In this document: one piece after another, positions 12,247 through 22,793 of the stretch
Layout: each line of letters starts with the position of its first letter
Position numbering within the stretch: position 1 is the stretch's first letter
Position numbers and translations under genes: made by a program
The notes under the pieces: model-generated
The model's database searches: none
What the model was told of the DNA's origin: nothing
What the model saw: the letters and a program-made list of their open reading frames with translations, nothing else
Source: Thelephora terrestris
Taxonomy: Eukaryota; Basidiomycota; Agaricomycetes; Thelephorales; Thelephoraceae
NCBI GenBank assembly: GCA_015956445.1
Contig: WIUZ02000001.1
Span: 1,550,001 to 1,614,000 of the forward strand
DNA length: 64,000 bases
Direction: 5' to 3'

Positions 12247-13496
12247 TCATCCATTAAATTCTACAGAAAGCGATGCTTGGAGTTTATCTATCTGATCTAG
12301 ACAGGTGTCGAACCACTTCCGAATATCCTTCGCCTTCTTCTGGTCTACATTGGAGGCTCCAACCTTCATCGATTCCATCCCGGATTCCAAATTCTTCTCC
12401 TTTGGCTTTGGTAAGAAGCCACCTTGGTTTAACAACCTTTGTGAGGTTGTCGTCACCTCTCCTAAGTTTTGAAGAGATGCGGAAATTTCTTTCGGATCCT
12501 GTGGGCTATGTAGACACGAGATGATTTCGTCGGTAGCGAAAACGAATCGAGAGGATTGACGAGAAATCTCGTCGAGAGTGGAGACGAAGTTCAGTGACGA
12601 TGAGGCAATTTTGAGTGCTGGCGGCTTGAGAAGATCGACGTACACCCTCTCATGCAAGAGATTCGTCACACGAATATACCTTTGGACCTGAATGCCACTG
12701 AGCTTGAGACAACGGGGACAAGAGGGTTGAAACACGGACCTTTTTCACCCTCTCTGTTTCCTCGGCAGTCAGGGGCGCAGAGCTCAGCACGAGACCATCC
12801 TCATCTTCCGAGTCCATGCCGAAGGAATCGTTATCAGTCCCATCGGGAGTGAGGAGGTCAGATAGTTCCCGATAACCGTCTTCTAACACAGACCGGTCTT
12901 GAGCCCATTTCTTCCGAACAGCCTGGAGGTTGTCCTTGGACAGACCATCTGACCCGCGACTGTGGTCGATCAACTCGTGGATGGAACCAGTGAGATAAAG
13001 GTGAGTTGCTTTTAGCTTCGATGGAGGTGTGGCGCCGTCGGTGATCAAGGCGCAATTTTCGACAAATCCTTTGGTCGCCTGTAACACGTCCGAGGTCAAG
13101 CCCACAACCTCCGTTCTGAGGGTCAATCCGAAGGTGGTGGTGAAAAGGGACGCGCAGGACGTGATAGCATTTATATGCTTAACGAGATCGTCCAGGGGTG
13201 AGATTGCAGCAGAAAACGTCGGCTCTGTGGGATTCAAGGCCAACGCAAGCTTCGTTACGATGTGGTAGATCAAGGAGAGGATGGAAAGAAAATCTGCGTG
13301 GATTTTAGCCAGATCCGGCTCGGAGACGGAGGAGGGTGAGCTGGAGATATTCTCGATGACATTTGAGGATGCCTGGCAGAGTTCTGAGATAGCCTTGAGC
13401 TTGAGCTGGCATTCTACACTTTAAATTTCAGAAATCCCGAAAAAAAATAGAGGTGCCGAGCAGCGTACGTTGGCGAGCTGATGAGTGTTCGGACAT
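12247..13496 (-). CDS. GCIP/CCNDBP1-like protein
   Basis: A helical protein of roughly 370 residues similar to Grap2/cyclin-D-interacting protein (CCNDBP1), which is found in animals and fungi and is linked to cyclin-dependent transcription control. The spliced product starts MSEHSSARQ (ATG at 13496), and a short intron leads to a long, mostly alpha-helical exon (about 13410-12735). An acidic central loop (MDSEDEDG) precedes the second exon, which carries the helix around LLKLSGIQVQRYIRV and ends SVEFNG. The division into N- and C-terminal helical bundles with an acidic linker fits the family. The biochemical role in fungi is unknown. The start lies only 37 bp from the start of YME1 on the other strand, so the two genes must share a minimal bidirectional promoter. 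Confidence 0.7.
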
Positions 13497-13533
13497 CAAT
13501 CCAGACGCGTCGACTTCTCACACCCGGTCCACG

Positions 13534-16500
13534 ATGTCTGCCCTTTTCTCGTCCCTCGCAGTAAGCCTCGGTCTACGCTTAATGTGCTCCGGATTTGTTA
13601 CTGACGGTGCTGACACACACTCTCAACAGTTGCTGAGGGCCGTGCAGCGCAGGCCGCCGTCCGTCGGTCACCGACTCACCATACCGGACTCTATACTCCA
13701 TCCTCACCTTCCGTTCCCCGCTCGGTCCATTGCGACTGGTCTCGGACGCAGTCCGATAACTTTGAGAATAGAGCCTTTTCAAACCCTCAACCCATCATTC
13801 CGCCGCTCCTTCACTCTCTCTTCATTATTTAGCCCTCGGGCAAAGCCAACACCCACACCCTCTCCTTCTACCGTGGCCGATATATCACTACTCGAAGCTG
13901 CCGCTAATATTAATCACAACGACGTCGACAAACAAATTGCGCTGTACGAAGCTCTGCTCGCTACCAAGGTCAAAGCCGGCTATGACACGATCATTTCGAG
14001 ATGGGAACGGCTTTCCGAATTCGTATGTTACGTCTGACTGAATTCCACCATATGTTCTGAGCATTGTAACAGGATTCATCCTCACCGGTCCTACGATCCG
14101 ATCGAGCCTTTGAGCTATACCTGTCTGCCCTGGTAAAGAATGGCTTGGAAGCATCGGTCAATGCTGCCGTCCGAAGGCGAGATACACTCTTGGCTTCCCC
14201 CGTCACACCAGCCACTACCTCCCCGGAAGCCTCACCGCAAGCAAATGCCGCCCCAGTAACTCCCAATCCAGACCCTAACGCTAAGCCCGAAGAAGTTCAG
14301 CCGCCTATTCCATCTTCTTTCTCCCCTACACGGAGCGAGTCGATTGCTCAGAAGGTGCTTTCAGGCGGCGGATCCTTTAGCAGCTCCCTAGGCAATGGGT
14401 TCAACAACTCGGGCCAACTTACTGCTGCCGTCGCGGGCGGAGCAGGCGGTAGTGGGAATCCAATTTATGTTACCCTGGCGGAACGTGAGCTGCGCCTTTT
14501 ACTTCATATCCCTTCTCTGAACTTTTCTGTTTCGTTCAGCCAAAGGAACATGGGTATACCGGTCAATCAAATACGTCGCATCTCTGTGTGCTGTTCTGTT
14601 CAGTGAGTATTGCGGCTAGCGTCTGTTCACACCATATTGAAATTCCTGGACATTCAGTTGTGGTCACCCTGTTGTCTGTCATGTTGGACAGCACCGGATT
14701 TATCAAAGCCGGACCAAAACGGTCTGAATTTGAACCTCAACCAGGGAAGACGGTCAAGTTCAGTGATATCCACGGCGTCGACGAAGCAAAAGAGGTCGGT
14801 GCCTGGTGTGCGTAGATGTGATGGAAGCTGATTTGGGCCCCGCGTCGCAGGAGCTGGAGGATGTTGTCGAGTTTCTCAGAGACCCTGCTGCGTTCGCCAA
14901 CCTTGGCGGGAAGCTTCCGAAGGGTGTGTTGTTGACTGGGCCTCCTGGAACCGGAAAGACGATGTTGGCACGTGCTGTCGCTGGGGAAGCCGGGGTACCG
15001 TTCCTGTTTGCGTCTGGGTGCGTAACGCTTCGTTTGGGGTGCAGTCGGTGATCGCTCACCGTCCGCCGTGCAGCGCTGAATTTGACGAGATGTTTGTCGG
15101 TGTGGGAGCCAAGAGGGTCCGTGACCTGTTTGCTGCTGCCAGAAAGAAGCAGCCGGCGATCATCTTTATCGACGAGCTGGATGCCATTGGTGGGAAGAGA
15201 AGTCAGCGGGACCAACATTACCTGAAGCAAACGCTCAATCAGCTCTTGGTCGAGATGGACGGTTTCCTGCAAGATGAAGGGGTGATTGTGATCGCGGCGA
15301 CCAATTTTCCGGAGAGCTTGGACCAGTGAGTGAAAAAGGCTCCGAAAGGAACGCAAAAAATGATACTTTCTTAGAGCGCTCGTACGCCCGGGGAGATTTG
15401 ACAGGGTGATCGCCGTCCCTCTACCCGATGTGAGGGGGAGGAACCAGATCCTGCAGCACCACATGAAAGAAGTGGTCACCGCTCAAGGTTATAAATGATA
15501 TTGCTTTTCACTTCTCTTGTGGTCTCACGCGTTCTGTGAACTTCTAGACGTAGATCCAAGCATACTTGCGCGAGGAACTCCTGGATTCTCTGGTGCAGAT
15601 TTGCACAATATGGTCAAGTAAGAGCGTTCTGTTGGAGCCAACGCGCGACCTCTCGCTGACTCGAGAGTTCTTTAGTCAAGCTGCTATACAAGCCTCCAAG
15701 GAAGGCAGCAAGGCTGTGACACTGAAGCATTTCGAGTGGGCCAAGGTGCGTCATAGCTCCGGAGAAGAGTACGGGAACTAACGGAGGTGATTACTAGGAT
15801 CGTATCGTGATGGGTGCGGAGCGAAAAAGCTTTTTCATCGATGACAAGGTCAAGTTGATGACCGCTTACCACGAGGTGAGTTTTTGGTTGCTAACCGATA
15901 GAATTCAGTGAGTGTACGTTGCTTTGATAGGGAGGTCACGCGCTGGTCGCTCTATATACGGATGGTGCGATGCCGCTGCACAAGGTAACATGCGTTCCTC
16001 GTGGACACGCGCTCGGCGTCGTGAGTGTTCTGTTCTCCGAGTAGGGGGATAGATTAATGAGTTTGGATGACAGACGTCACAACTGCCAAAGGACGACCGG
16101 ATCTCGATTTCATTCAAGGAATACCTGGCCGAGATTGATGTGTGCATGGGCGGCCGAGTGGCAGAAGAACTGAGTGGGTGAAATTAATTTCGGAGTGAGC
16201 TATTGTTGACTTGTTCGCTCTACAGTCTATGGGCCCCAGAACGTGACGTCAGGGGCAAGTTCAGATCTGCGGCATGCGACGAGCACGGCGAATGCGATGG
16301 TCAAGGTGAGAGGGGCTTGTCTAATTGTGAACTACTGGAAGCAGGGCTGATGGGTCGAAGCTTTGGGGATACTCGCAACGAGTAGGACCAGTGTACCACA
16401 ACGACAGGGACGACAATATCAGCAGCAAGAAGCGGGAGGAAATTGAGAGTGAGGTTCGATCGTACGTAACCCCAGTTTCTGCATTTCATTCTGCTGATGG

Positions 16501-16825
16501 GACTTTTAGAATACTGAAAGCTGGGGAGAAGCGAGCAACCGACTTGTTGAAGGAAAAGGAGGTGGAACTCCATCTGGTAAGGAACGTCCGCCTGCTCATT
16601 CCGGTTGGTTACTGACGCCGTTCCGTGGCGTGCTCAAAGTTGGCACGTGCGCTTGTGGAATATGAGACGCTTGACTTGGAGGAGGTGAAAAAGGTGATCA
16701 AGGGTGAACCGATTCGAAGCATAGCTGAAGTTCTGGACGTGGAGGTGGAGAGAAAGGTGGAGGAGGAGACATCGGCATCGAGCTCGTTAACAACGTCGGT
16801 CGGGCAAGCACAGGCGGCGACATAA
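13534..16825 (+). CDS. YME1: Mitochondrial i-AAA metalloprotease YME1
   Basis: A FtsH-family ATP-dependent zinc protease of the mitochondrial inner membrane, with its active site facing the intermembrane space. Order of parts: a short first exon (MSALFSSLA), an Arg-rich presequence, a helical N-terminal domain, one transmembrane segment around 14560-14690, then the AAA+ module with Walker A GPPGTGKT (about 14940), Walker [10 protein letters not shown] (about 15165) and SRH region ([17 protein letters not shown]). The M41 peptidase domain follows with HEGGH (about 15870-15940, split by an intron). A single membrane span points to YME1 rather than the two-span m-AAA enzymes. It degrades misfolded and regulatory inner-membrane proteins. 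About ten introns are visible. The last residues are a Glu/Ser-rich tail. Confidence 0.9.
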
Positions 16826-17122
16826 GCGCTCTTGCGGTAGTCCGACCCGGAGTCGAACCTGTCCAGTAATTAGAGAGCACGAAAAATAAAACGGTTCAAA
16901 TACTGGCGGTGGGTAATTCCGCTTGCGGTCCCTTCTGCCTCCCACCGGACTCTGTGCATCCTCGCCCTCGAGTCGACGCTGTCCATCCCGTGTCGTACGG
17001 TGAGTGAATGCGCGAGAATGAGCCTGGAGGGAATTTGATTTCTTGCCAGACCTCCTACCTCCGCCGACCGATCGCAACTCGCTTTTAACCTATTCCCCGG
17101 ACGCTTATTCTCCCCCTCGAGG

Positions 17123-17449
17123 ATGTGTCATCGGAAGCTGTGGTTCGACAAATATACCCAATGTGGCCACCTCGTCTTCACCTCCAGCCAGGACATCGAT
17201 TGCGGCCAGACGTTCTGCTTCAACTCCACCGCACACCCCGCAACCTGCGTCGCTCCCAATTGCCAATGTCGCCGCTTCTTCACGTTCGTCCTCTTTTCCT
17301 TCTTCCCGCCCTTGCTTACCCCCTCCCAATAGCCAACCCGAAAGATTGATCTCCCGGGAGGTAACCACTATCTCCTCCGACCTTCCATTTCACACAAAGC
17401 TTAATTTTTCCAGCTTCCTGCAAAGTGTAGCCGCTGTCCACACGCCTAG
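17123..17449 (+). CDS. Small Cys-rich protein, probable zinc binder
   Basis: Three exons (17123-17283, 17333-17360, 17414-17449) give 74 residues. The middle exon is only 28 nt. The protein starts MCHRKLWFDKY and has paired Cys/His positions throughout: CGH, DCG, FCF, HPATC, NCQC, and a final CSRCPH just before the stop. The opening block with Tyr, CGH and later DC resembles a family of uncharacterised 70-110 residue Cys-rich proteins that I recall as frequent in Agaricomycetes. Two structural zinc sites are plausible. There is no signal peptide, so a cytosolic or nuclear location is likely. The C-terminal CxxC appears only when both introns are removed, which supports the model. Function is unknown. 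Confidence 0.6.
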
Positions 17450-17531
17450 CAACCCGCCCGTCCTCGGCATGTAACCTTTTTGTGTATTTAGGCTTAGTGT
17501 TCCGTATACATCTCTCTTCGCCCCGTGTAAA

Positions 17532-20500
17532 TCACGGCTCGTCCAAGTCCACCTCCCCAAGTGCACCATCGCTGATCCAACCATCCCCGTACTCGTACTC
17601 ATCCTCGTCTCCATCATCGCCCCGTCTTTGCTTCTCCGCGGCTGCCAAGTTCAGCTCCCGTTGTTTTTCCTGAGCTCTATGAATGTCCTCGAGTGCCCAG
17701 AGTGAGACCCCCGTCTGGTTCTCTTTCGGGTTCTGCGATATCGTCCGCATGAACAGTTTTGAAAGCCCAATCGCCATGTCCGTCGACAGGTTCACCGCCG
17801 TCTCGGTGATGTATTGGTTGATCCACCGAGGCAATTTAGCCCTCTTGTCCGCTCGTGCGAATCTCTAACCAACGGTCAGCAAAGTCCACTCTGCACCTCT
17901 GGGAAATTATAAAAACCTTGTCCGCGAATATCATCAGCCCCCAGTCTGTTTTTCCCCGAAGGACACGTCCGACGCATTGGGCTGCGTTCCGCATAGCGTC
18001 GAACCCGAGGAACTCGGATTCACGGATCCGGTATGCGTCCCGAAGATACTCCAACCTCGCCTTCAAAATCCGGCTCTCTGTGTACTGATACGGAACCCTG
18101 ACCTCACAACGTTACGTCAAGATGACAACCTGCAGTGGTGATTGCACACACCCAAACATGATCACCGCTCGTCCGTAGTTGTGATCGAAATCAATCCCTT
18201 CTGATACTTTTCCACGCGCGACCGAGAGCAGAACGGCACCTCGTCCGTTGTCGCACGCCTGCGGCGTTAAGCAAACAGGAAACGGCCCCCGACTCGGTCT
18301 CGCCACACACCTTCCGGTAATTTTCCAACGCGACGCTAGTCTCGTTTGCATCTGGGGTCTCAACGAAGATCAGCTTGTGCTTCCATACTTCATTTAAAAT
18401 CCCCTAGGGAAAAACCCGCGCATCAGAGCCAGAAGTTAGGGTACAGGGCTCACACCCACCATATCATTCCACGCTGCAACGATAGATTCCATATACAGAT
18501 AGCTTGGGAAGAACGCGACGATCCCATCCGGTACGATTTTGCTGTATTCGATCAAGATGCTTCCAAAATTTCTCACCACCGCCGGATCGTTTCTAACTTC
18601 GAACCTCGAGCTGATCGCCACCTGATCGCTGCCCCTCGTGATCACCTGCCAATCAGCTCAGCTTCTGGAGAGAACGTGAGAGTGTGAACCTCGTACGAGC
18701 GGCAGGAACGAATTCCGCGTAAGCGTCATCGCATACGTTTCCTGCACCACAGGTGTAAACTGCAGCATCTTTGGGTACATGTCTAGCGGCGATATCGTCC
18801 CCGAAGTGATCACCACGCTGCTAAACCGCTCAAAGACGGGTTTGATGGCAATCGACGGATCCAAACATCTGCCAGGTGTCCATTCATCCAGTCTGGTCTC
18901 TCCCGTAATGCCCACTCACGTCAGATGGAACATCGGGTTAGGTACCGTTGCATTGTCGGTCTCGAACGGTTCCAGAATCAGCAGGAACCCTGCAGGATGT
19001 AAGCGAACGCACACCCGTAATACGACCCGGAGGTATACCTTTCTCGTAAGTCGCTACCAGGGTCGCGAACGAGGCCACTTTCTGAAGCGCGTGGATCTCA
19101 TCTAATCGGTTTAGCTCCAACGTCCTGACCAGCGACTGCAGCCGTTCCGCGCAAAACCTGCGCTTTGTAATCAGCGGGGGGCCAACTATACCACCAAACT
19201 TTACCTCAGCGGGCGTCTTTCGATGTATGTGATATCCTTCAGATGCTGTAAAAATGATAGCGGCGTTTCTGCAATGACGTGGAGAACCCGCATTCTGGTC
19301 TAGGAACGGTTCAGCCCCGGTCATACGTCAGAAACGTGATCGGCCTACTTTCAGATATTCAACGAAGCGCTTCAAAAACGCAACAAAGTGCTCGGCCTTT
19401 CGGATATTGCCCGGGACTGCTTCCTTGAGCAGGTCATCAGGGAGGACTGCAAACGTAATTTGAGCTATCTGCTTCATCTATAACGCAAGATGGCACTAAC
19501 CAGGGTTAGCCATGAATCCGTCCTCGTCATCCCCAGCTTCTTGGAGGCCCTCGACCAATTTGGCGTATTCATCTTGTAATTTAGATGCGTCCGTCTTCTT
19601 GATCCTGCAAATTAAGCTCGTCACAAAACCCCACACCTATTTGATTAAAGTCCCACTCGTCAATCTTTTCTCCAAGTTTCGTAACGCTTCGCGTCGCAGA
19701 TTCCAACATCGGACGAGTCAAGTCTATGCTCAGGGACTCGATACAGACATTGTCTGTGAGCGGGTGAGTGTTTTGCTTGAAATGATCATGAAACCGATTT
19801 ACCTATATTGTGAGCCTCGTCAAAGACCACGATCGCGTCTTTCGCTAGCTCTTTCGACACTTGATCCGCCACTTTGGGGTCGAGCAGATAATGAAAGGAA
19901 TATATGATCACGTTGACGAATGGCATCTCGAGAACGTTTAGTTGCCGTGAGGAATCCGCAGGGAGTTTAACTCACCATCCGACGAACGATGAAGTAGGGG
20001 CACTTTCCGTGTTTGTGTCCATACTCCATCACATCTGCGAGCGTCCATATTCCTGGAGGAACGAGCTTACCCGGCTCCATTCCCTCGAGGTTCTTCGGAA
20101 GGTCAGTTTCAAGAACAGCGATATGCGGTTCGAGCTCACCTCGTGCCAGTCGCACAAATCAACGGAGCCTGGGTTATCTCGACCACGTTGAACAACCGCA
20201 GCATTGGTTAGATCCCGACATCGAGCGTCTACAACAACCCCCTTTTTCTCTTTGGAAACCTGTGAACTGTTGAGCGATAGGGGACGAAACTGAAGACCTC
20301 AACCGCACATCGGGATGTATGCACAAATTCTTCCGGCTGGTTAGCCCGAGCCCAGTGAAGTCGCGCTCTTTCTCCTTTTCTGCCTCTGTCTCGGCGGCCT
20401 CGATCCGGTATTCCATCAATCGACGCAGCTCAGCCAACGCCTTCTCGATCTCTGGGACCGTTCGCGAACAGTAGACGAGCTTCCGCTTGGTAGGGAAGAA

Positions 20501-20892
20501 CTGTGGCCTTCCGTTAGGGTGGGTGACGCGCAGTAGGGCATTCGGTTACCTGTTGGTAAGAGACGATCAAGGAGAGGAGTGAAACCGTCTTTCCCGTCCC
20601 CGAAGGCATCTCGAGCACACAGTGTCCCTATCAGAACTTATTGCAGCCGGGTTTGTAAAGAAGCAGCAGACGAATTACTGTAGCATCGAGGGTGCGCTTG
20701 AGGTCGCACATATAAGCATATTGTTCTGTTGGGAGGTGTGAATAAAGCTTGATTGGCGATTTAGGGGGGAGGGTGCAGACCGGGATAAATACGGTCATAA
20801 GGAAAGATTATCTGTACAGGCGTTAGCTCATAAGACCGGCGAAATGTGGGAGGGAATGTGCACACAGGTAAGTCATCGATGTAGAACTTCAT
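17532..20892 (-). CDS. RAD3: TFIIH helicase RAD3/XPD
   Basis: The 5'-3' DNA helicase of TFIIH, needed for nucleotide excision repair and as a structural part of transcription initiation. The product starts MKFYIDDLP as in all XPD proteins. Walker A is in [13 protein letters not shown] (about 20600). The four iron-sulphur cysteines are all present after splicing: in CIHPDV, ARCRDL, LCDWHE and [10 protein letters not shown]. The HD2 region and the terminal block PRWINQYI and QTGVSL are also present. The C-terminal 40 residues form an acidic tail. At least ten short introns occur, so many exon edges are approximate. The gene is head to head with the TPR-like gene (77 bp between starts). Downstream, its stop faces the end of the Cys-rich gene. 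Confidence 0.93.
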
Positions 20893-20969
20893 GAACGCAC
20901 GAGACAAGACGCGTCTGTGAGGCCTCTGCAATTTCCGATCGCATCGTAACCGCGTCTCATCCGCTATCC

Positions 20970-22469
20970 GTGATGTTCACCTCCACACTTCGCCGTTGCC
21001 CACGGTGGGACGCACGTCTTCTACGGTACACGCGAATCCGAAAACTTAGCGCCGGCTCTTCCCAAGACCCGGTCAAAGTCTTCCCTCAGTATCATTCCAA
21101 CCCAGTATCATTTGCAACTGGCTACTTTGGCAGAGCTTTCAAGTACTCCCTCGTCGGGGTCCTCACCCTCGGTGTCACGCTAGGCACAGCGTTCGAGGCG
21201 GTTCATCTCTATGTGGAGAACGTGGCGCTCGCAACTGAAACGGATCCCGACGTCCGAAAGTGGGAGTGGGATTTGCAAGGGGACAGATGGTCGCCGCGGG
21301 GCTCTGGAGGGACGGACAGCATGTTAGGTTTCAGGTGTAGGCATGCGGTGCGCAGTGCTTGGATGGCTCAGAATTGGGGAACGGGATCAAGCGGGAGCCT
21401 CATGGGAGCGAGCAATCCAAACGTCGTCGATTCAGCCACCCAATCTGCCCAGGAGTTCCTCAAGATTGCGATCAGCATGGCGATGACGGATCGCGCGAAT
21501 GGCTCAAATATATCAGAAGACACCCTCCGGACACTAATTACCCGCCACGCGATTCTCCTGGAATTTTTGGGATATAAAGATTCTTTGCTCGAAGCGAGAT
21601 CCGAGCTGGAGCAAATGTGGAAAACCTTTCCTCCCTCAGGGGTAGAGGCCTCACAGATCGCGCAACGGCTAGGGGACCTCAATAAGCAGTTGGGCGAGTT
21701 TGACGACGCGGTCGTGTGGTGGACACGGGCAGTCCAGCTTGCCGGAGGGAGGGACCCCACAACCAGGATCCCACTTACCGTGCCTACCTCAGCTCCGTCG
21801 TCTCCTCTTGCCCAGAGGTCCCTCATATCTACCCTCTTGTCAGTCTCGGCCTTTTACGCCACCACGGGGCAATTGAAGAAAGCCCGAGAGGTGGAGACGC
21901 TGTCATTGGACCTGATACGGTCAATCAAGCCGCCAGAATCCTTCTCCTCCTCGTCGCCTGGAGAGGTACTTCACGCTCTCTATCTCCTCCATCGTTCCGC
22001 AATCCTCTCCATACACCTCGCTGAAGTTCAGCACGGCCTCCGCTCATCACTGGAAACTTCGATCCAGTGGCTCACCAATGCGGCAGAATCATCTGAACGA
22101 GTAGCTTTCACTTTGTCCGAGGCAGCGCAGCGAGGATCCAGACGCGCGATCCCACTCTCTTCCATGGCACGTTCTCCATTGGTCGCCTCTTTCTCAGGAT
22201 CGGCGTCGATACAACGACCAGCTTCAAGTTTACTCCGAGATTCTCGAAGGTCGGCGGCGGAAGCGTGGCATTTAATTGGGCTTTTGACGGAAGGGTCCAA
22301 AACCGGGAGTCCCACGAAAGCAGCGGAATGCTACCGGCGCGCTCTCGGATGGGTTGGGGTTGATACTGAAAGGTTAGATGAGGGCGTTGTACCACAAGTG
22401 GACGAAGAGTGGTCCACACTTCTCAAAAACTATACCCGTGTAAACACCGTTTCTTCGGACTCGAAGTAG
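20970..22469 (+). CDS. TPR-like mitochondrial membrane protein
   Basis: A single intronless reading frame of 499 residues, unusual in this intron-rich neighbourhood. The N-terminus is rich in Arg and hydroxylated residues without acids, like a mitochondrial targeting peptide. Residues about 55-80 form one hydrophobic stretch (SLVGVLTLGVTLGTAFEAVHLYV region) that could span the inner membrane. The rest is helical with TPR-type spacing: LGDLNKQLGEFDDAVVWWTRA, the LKKAREVETLSL helix, and a C-terminal AAECYRRALGW. It resembles uncharacterised fungal mitochondrial TPR proteins; a specific role cannot be given. The start could be either of the first two Met codons. It shares a 77-bp divergent promoter with RAD3. 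A tRNA gene follows about 60 bp after the stop. Confidence 0.65.
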   Translation: MMFTSTLRRCPRWDARLLRYTRIRKLSAGSSQDPVKVFPQYHSNPVSFATGYFGRAFKYSLVGVLTLGVTLGTAFEAVHLYVENVALATETDPDVRKWEWDLQGDRWSPRGSGGTDSMLGFRCRHAVRSAWMAQNWGTGSSGSLMGASNPNVVDSATQSAQEFLKIAISMAMTDRANGSNISEDTLRTLITRHAILLEFLGYKDSLLEARSELEQMWKTFPPSGVEASQIAQRLGDLNKQLGEFDDAVVWWTRAVQLAGGRDPTTRIPLTVPTSAPSSPLAQRSLISTLLSVSAFYATTGQLKKAREVETLSLDLIRSIKPPESFSSSSPGEVLHALYLLHRSAILSIHLAEVQHGLRSSLETSIQWLTNAAESSERVAFTLSEAAQRGSRRAIPLSSMARSPLVASFSGSASIQRPASSLLRDSRRSAAEAWHLIGLLTEGSKTGSPTKAAECYRRALGWVGVDTERLDEGVVPQVDEEWSTLLKNYTRVNTVSSDSK

Positions 22470-22532
22470 GCTCTATGTCTCCTGTGCTAACTCAATTCCG
22501 TTCGTTGTGGGCAGCTGATCTGAACAAAAATA

Positions 22533-22614
22533 TACCGCCGACGAGGATCGAACTCGCAACCTTCGCCTATGTGATTCATAGGAAAGCGACGCGCTACCAT
22601 TGCGCCACGACGGC
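22533..22614 (-). tRNA. tRNA-Arg (CCU) with 10-nt intron
   Basis: On the minus strand the sequence folds as a tRNA. A 7-bp acceptor stem with G-U pairs closes it, the D arm is GCGC...GCGC, the anticodon stem is TCGCT/GGCGA, and the T arm is GCGAG TTCGATC CTCGT. The anticodon loop is too long by 10 nt, so an intron sits after position 37; removing it leaves anticodon CCT. The intron can pair with the anticodon, as is usual in pre-tRNAs. The 3' CCA is not encoded, as expected in a nuclear gene. Confidence 0.78.
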
Positions 22615-22793
22615 TTACGGGAACATGCCACAAATCTAAGACAGTCCCCAAGTCATGGACTTGAAGTCGCGCTCATTTCCCCATAGTTATGTCACCATGA
22701 TGATCAGATTCGTGACAGAGACTAAGACTTGGGCGGTCTCCTTATCATTCGAGCCCATCTCCACTCTCCAATCCACGCATCTTCGCCGGAAAC

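Noticed and set aside
17043-17474. 143-codon plus-strand frame covering the Cys-rich gene
   Set aside because: It is a Ser/Pro-rich reading in a different frame; the spliced Cys-rich product has better internal consistency.
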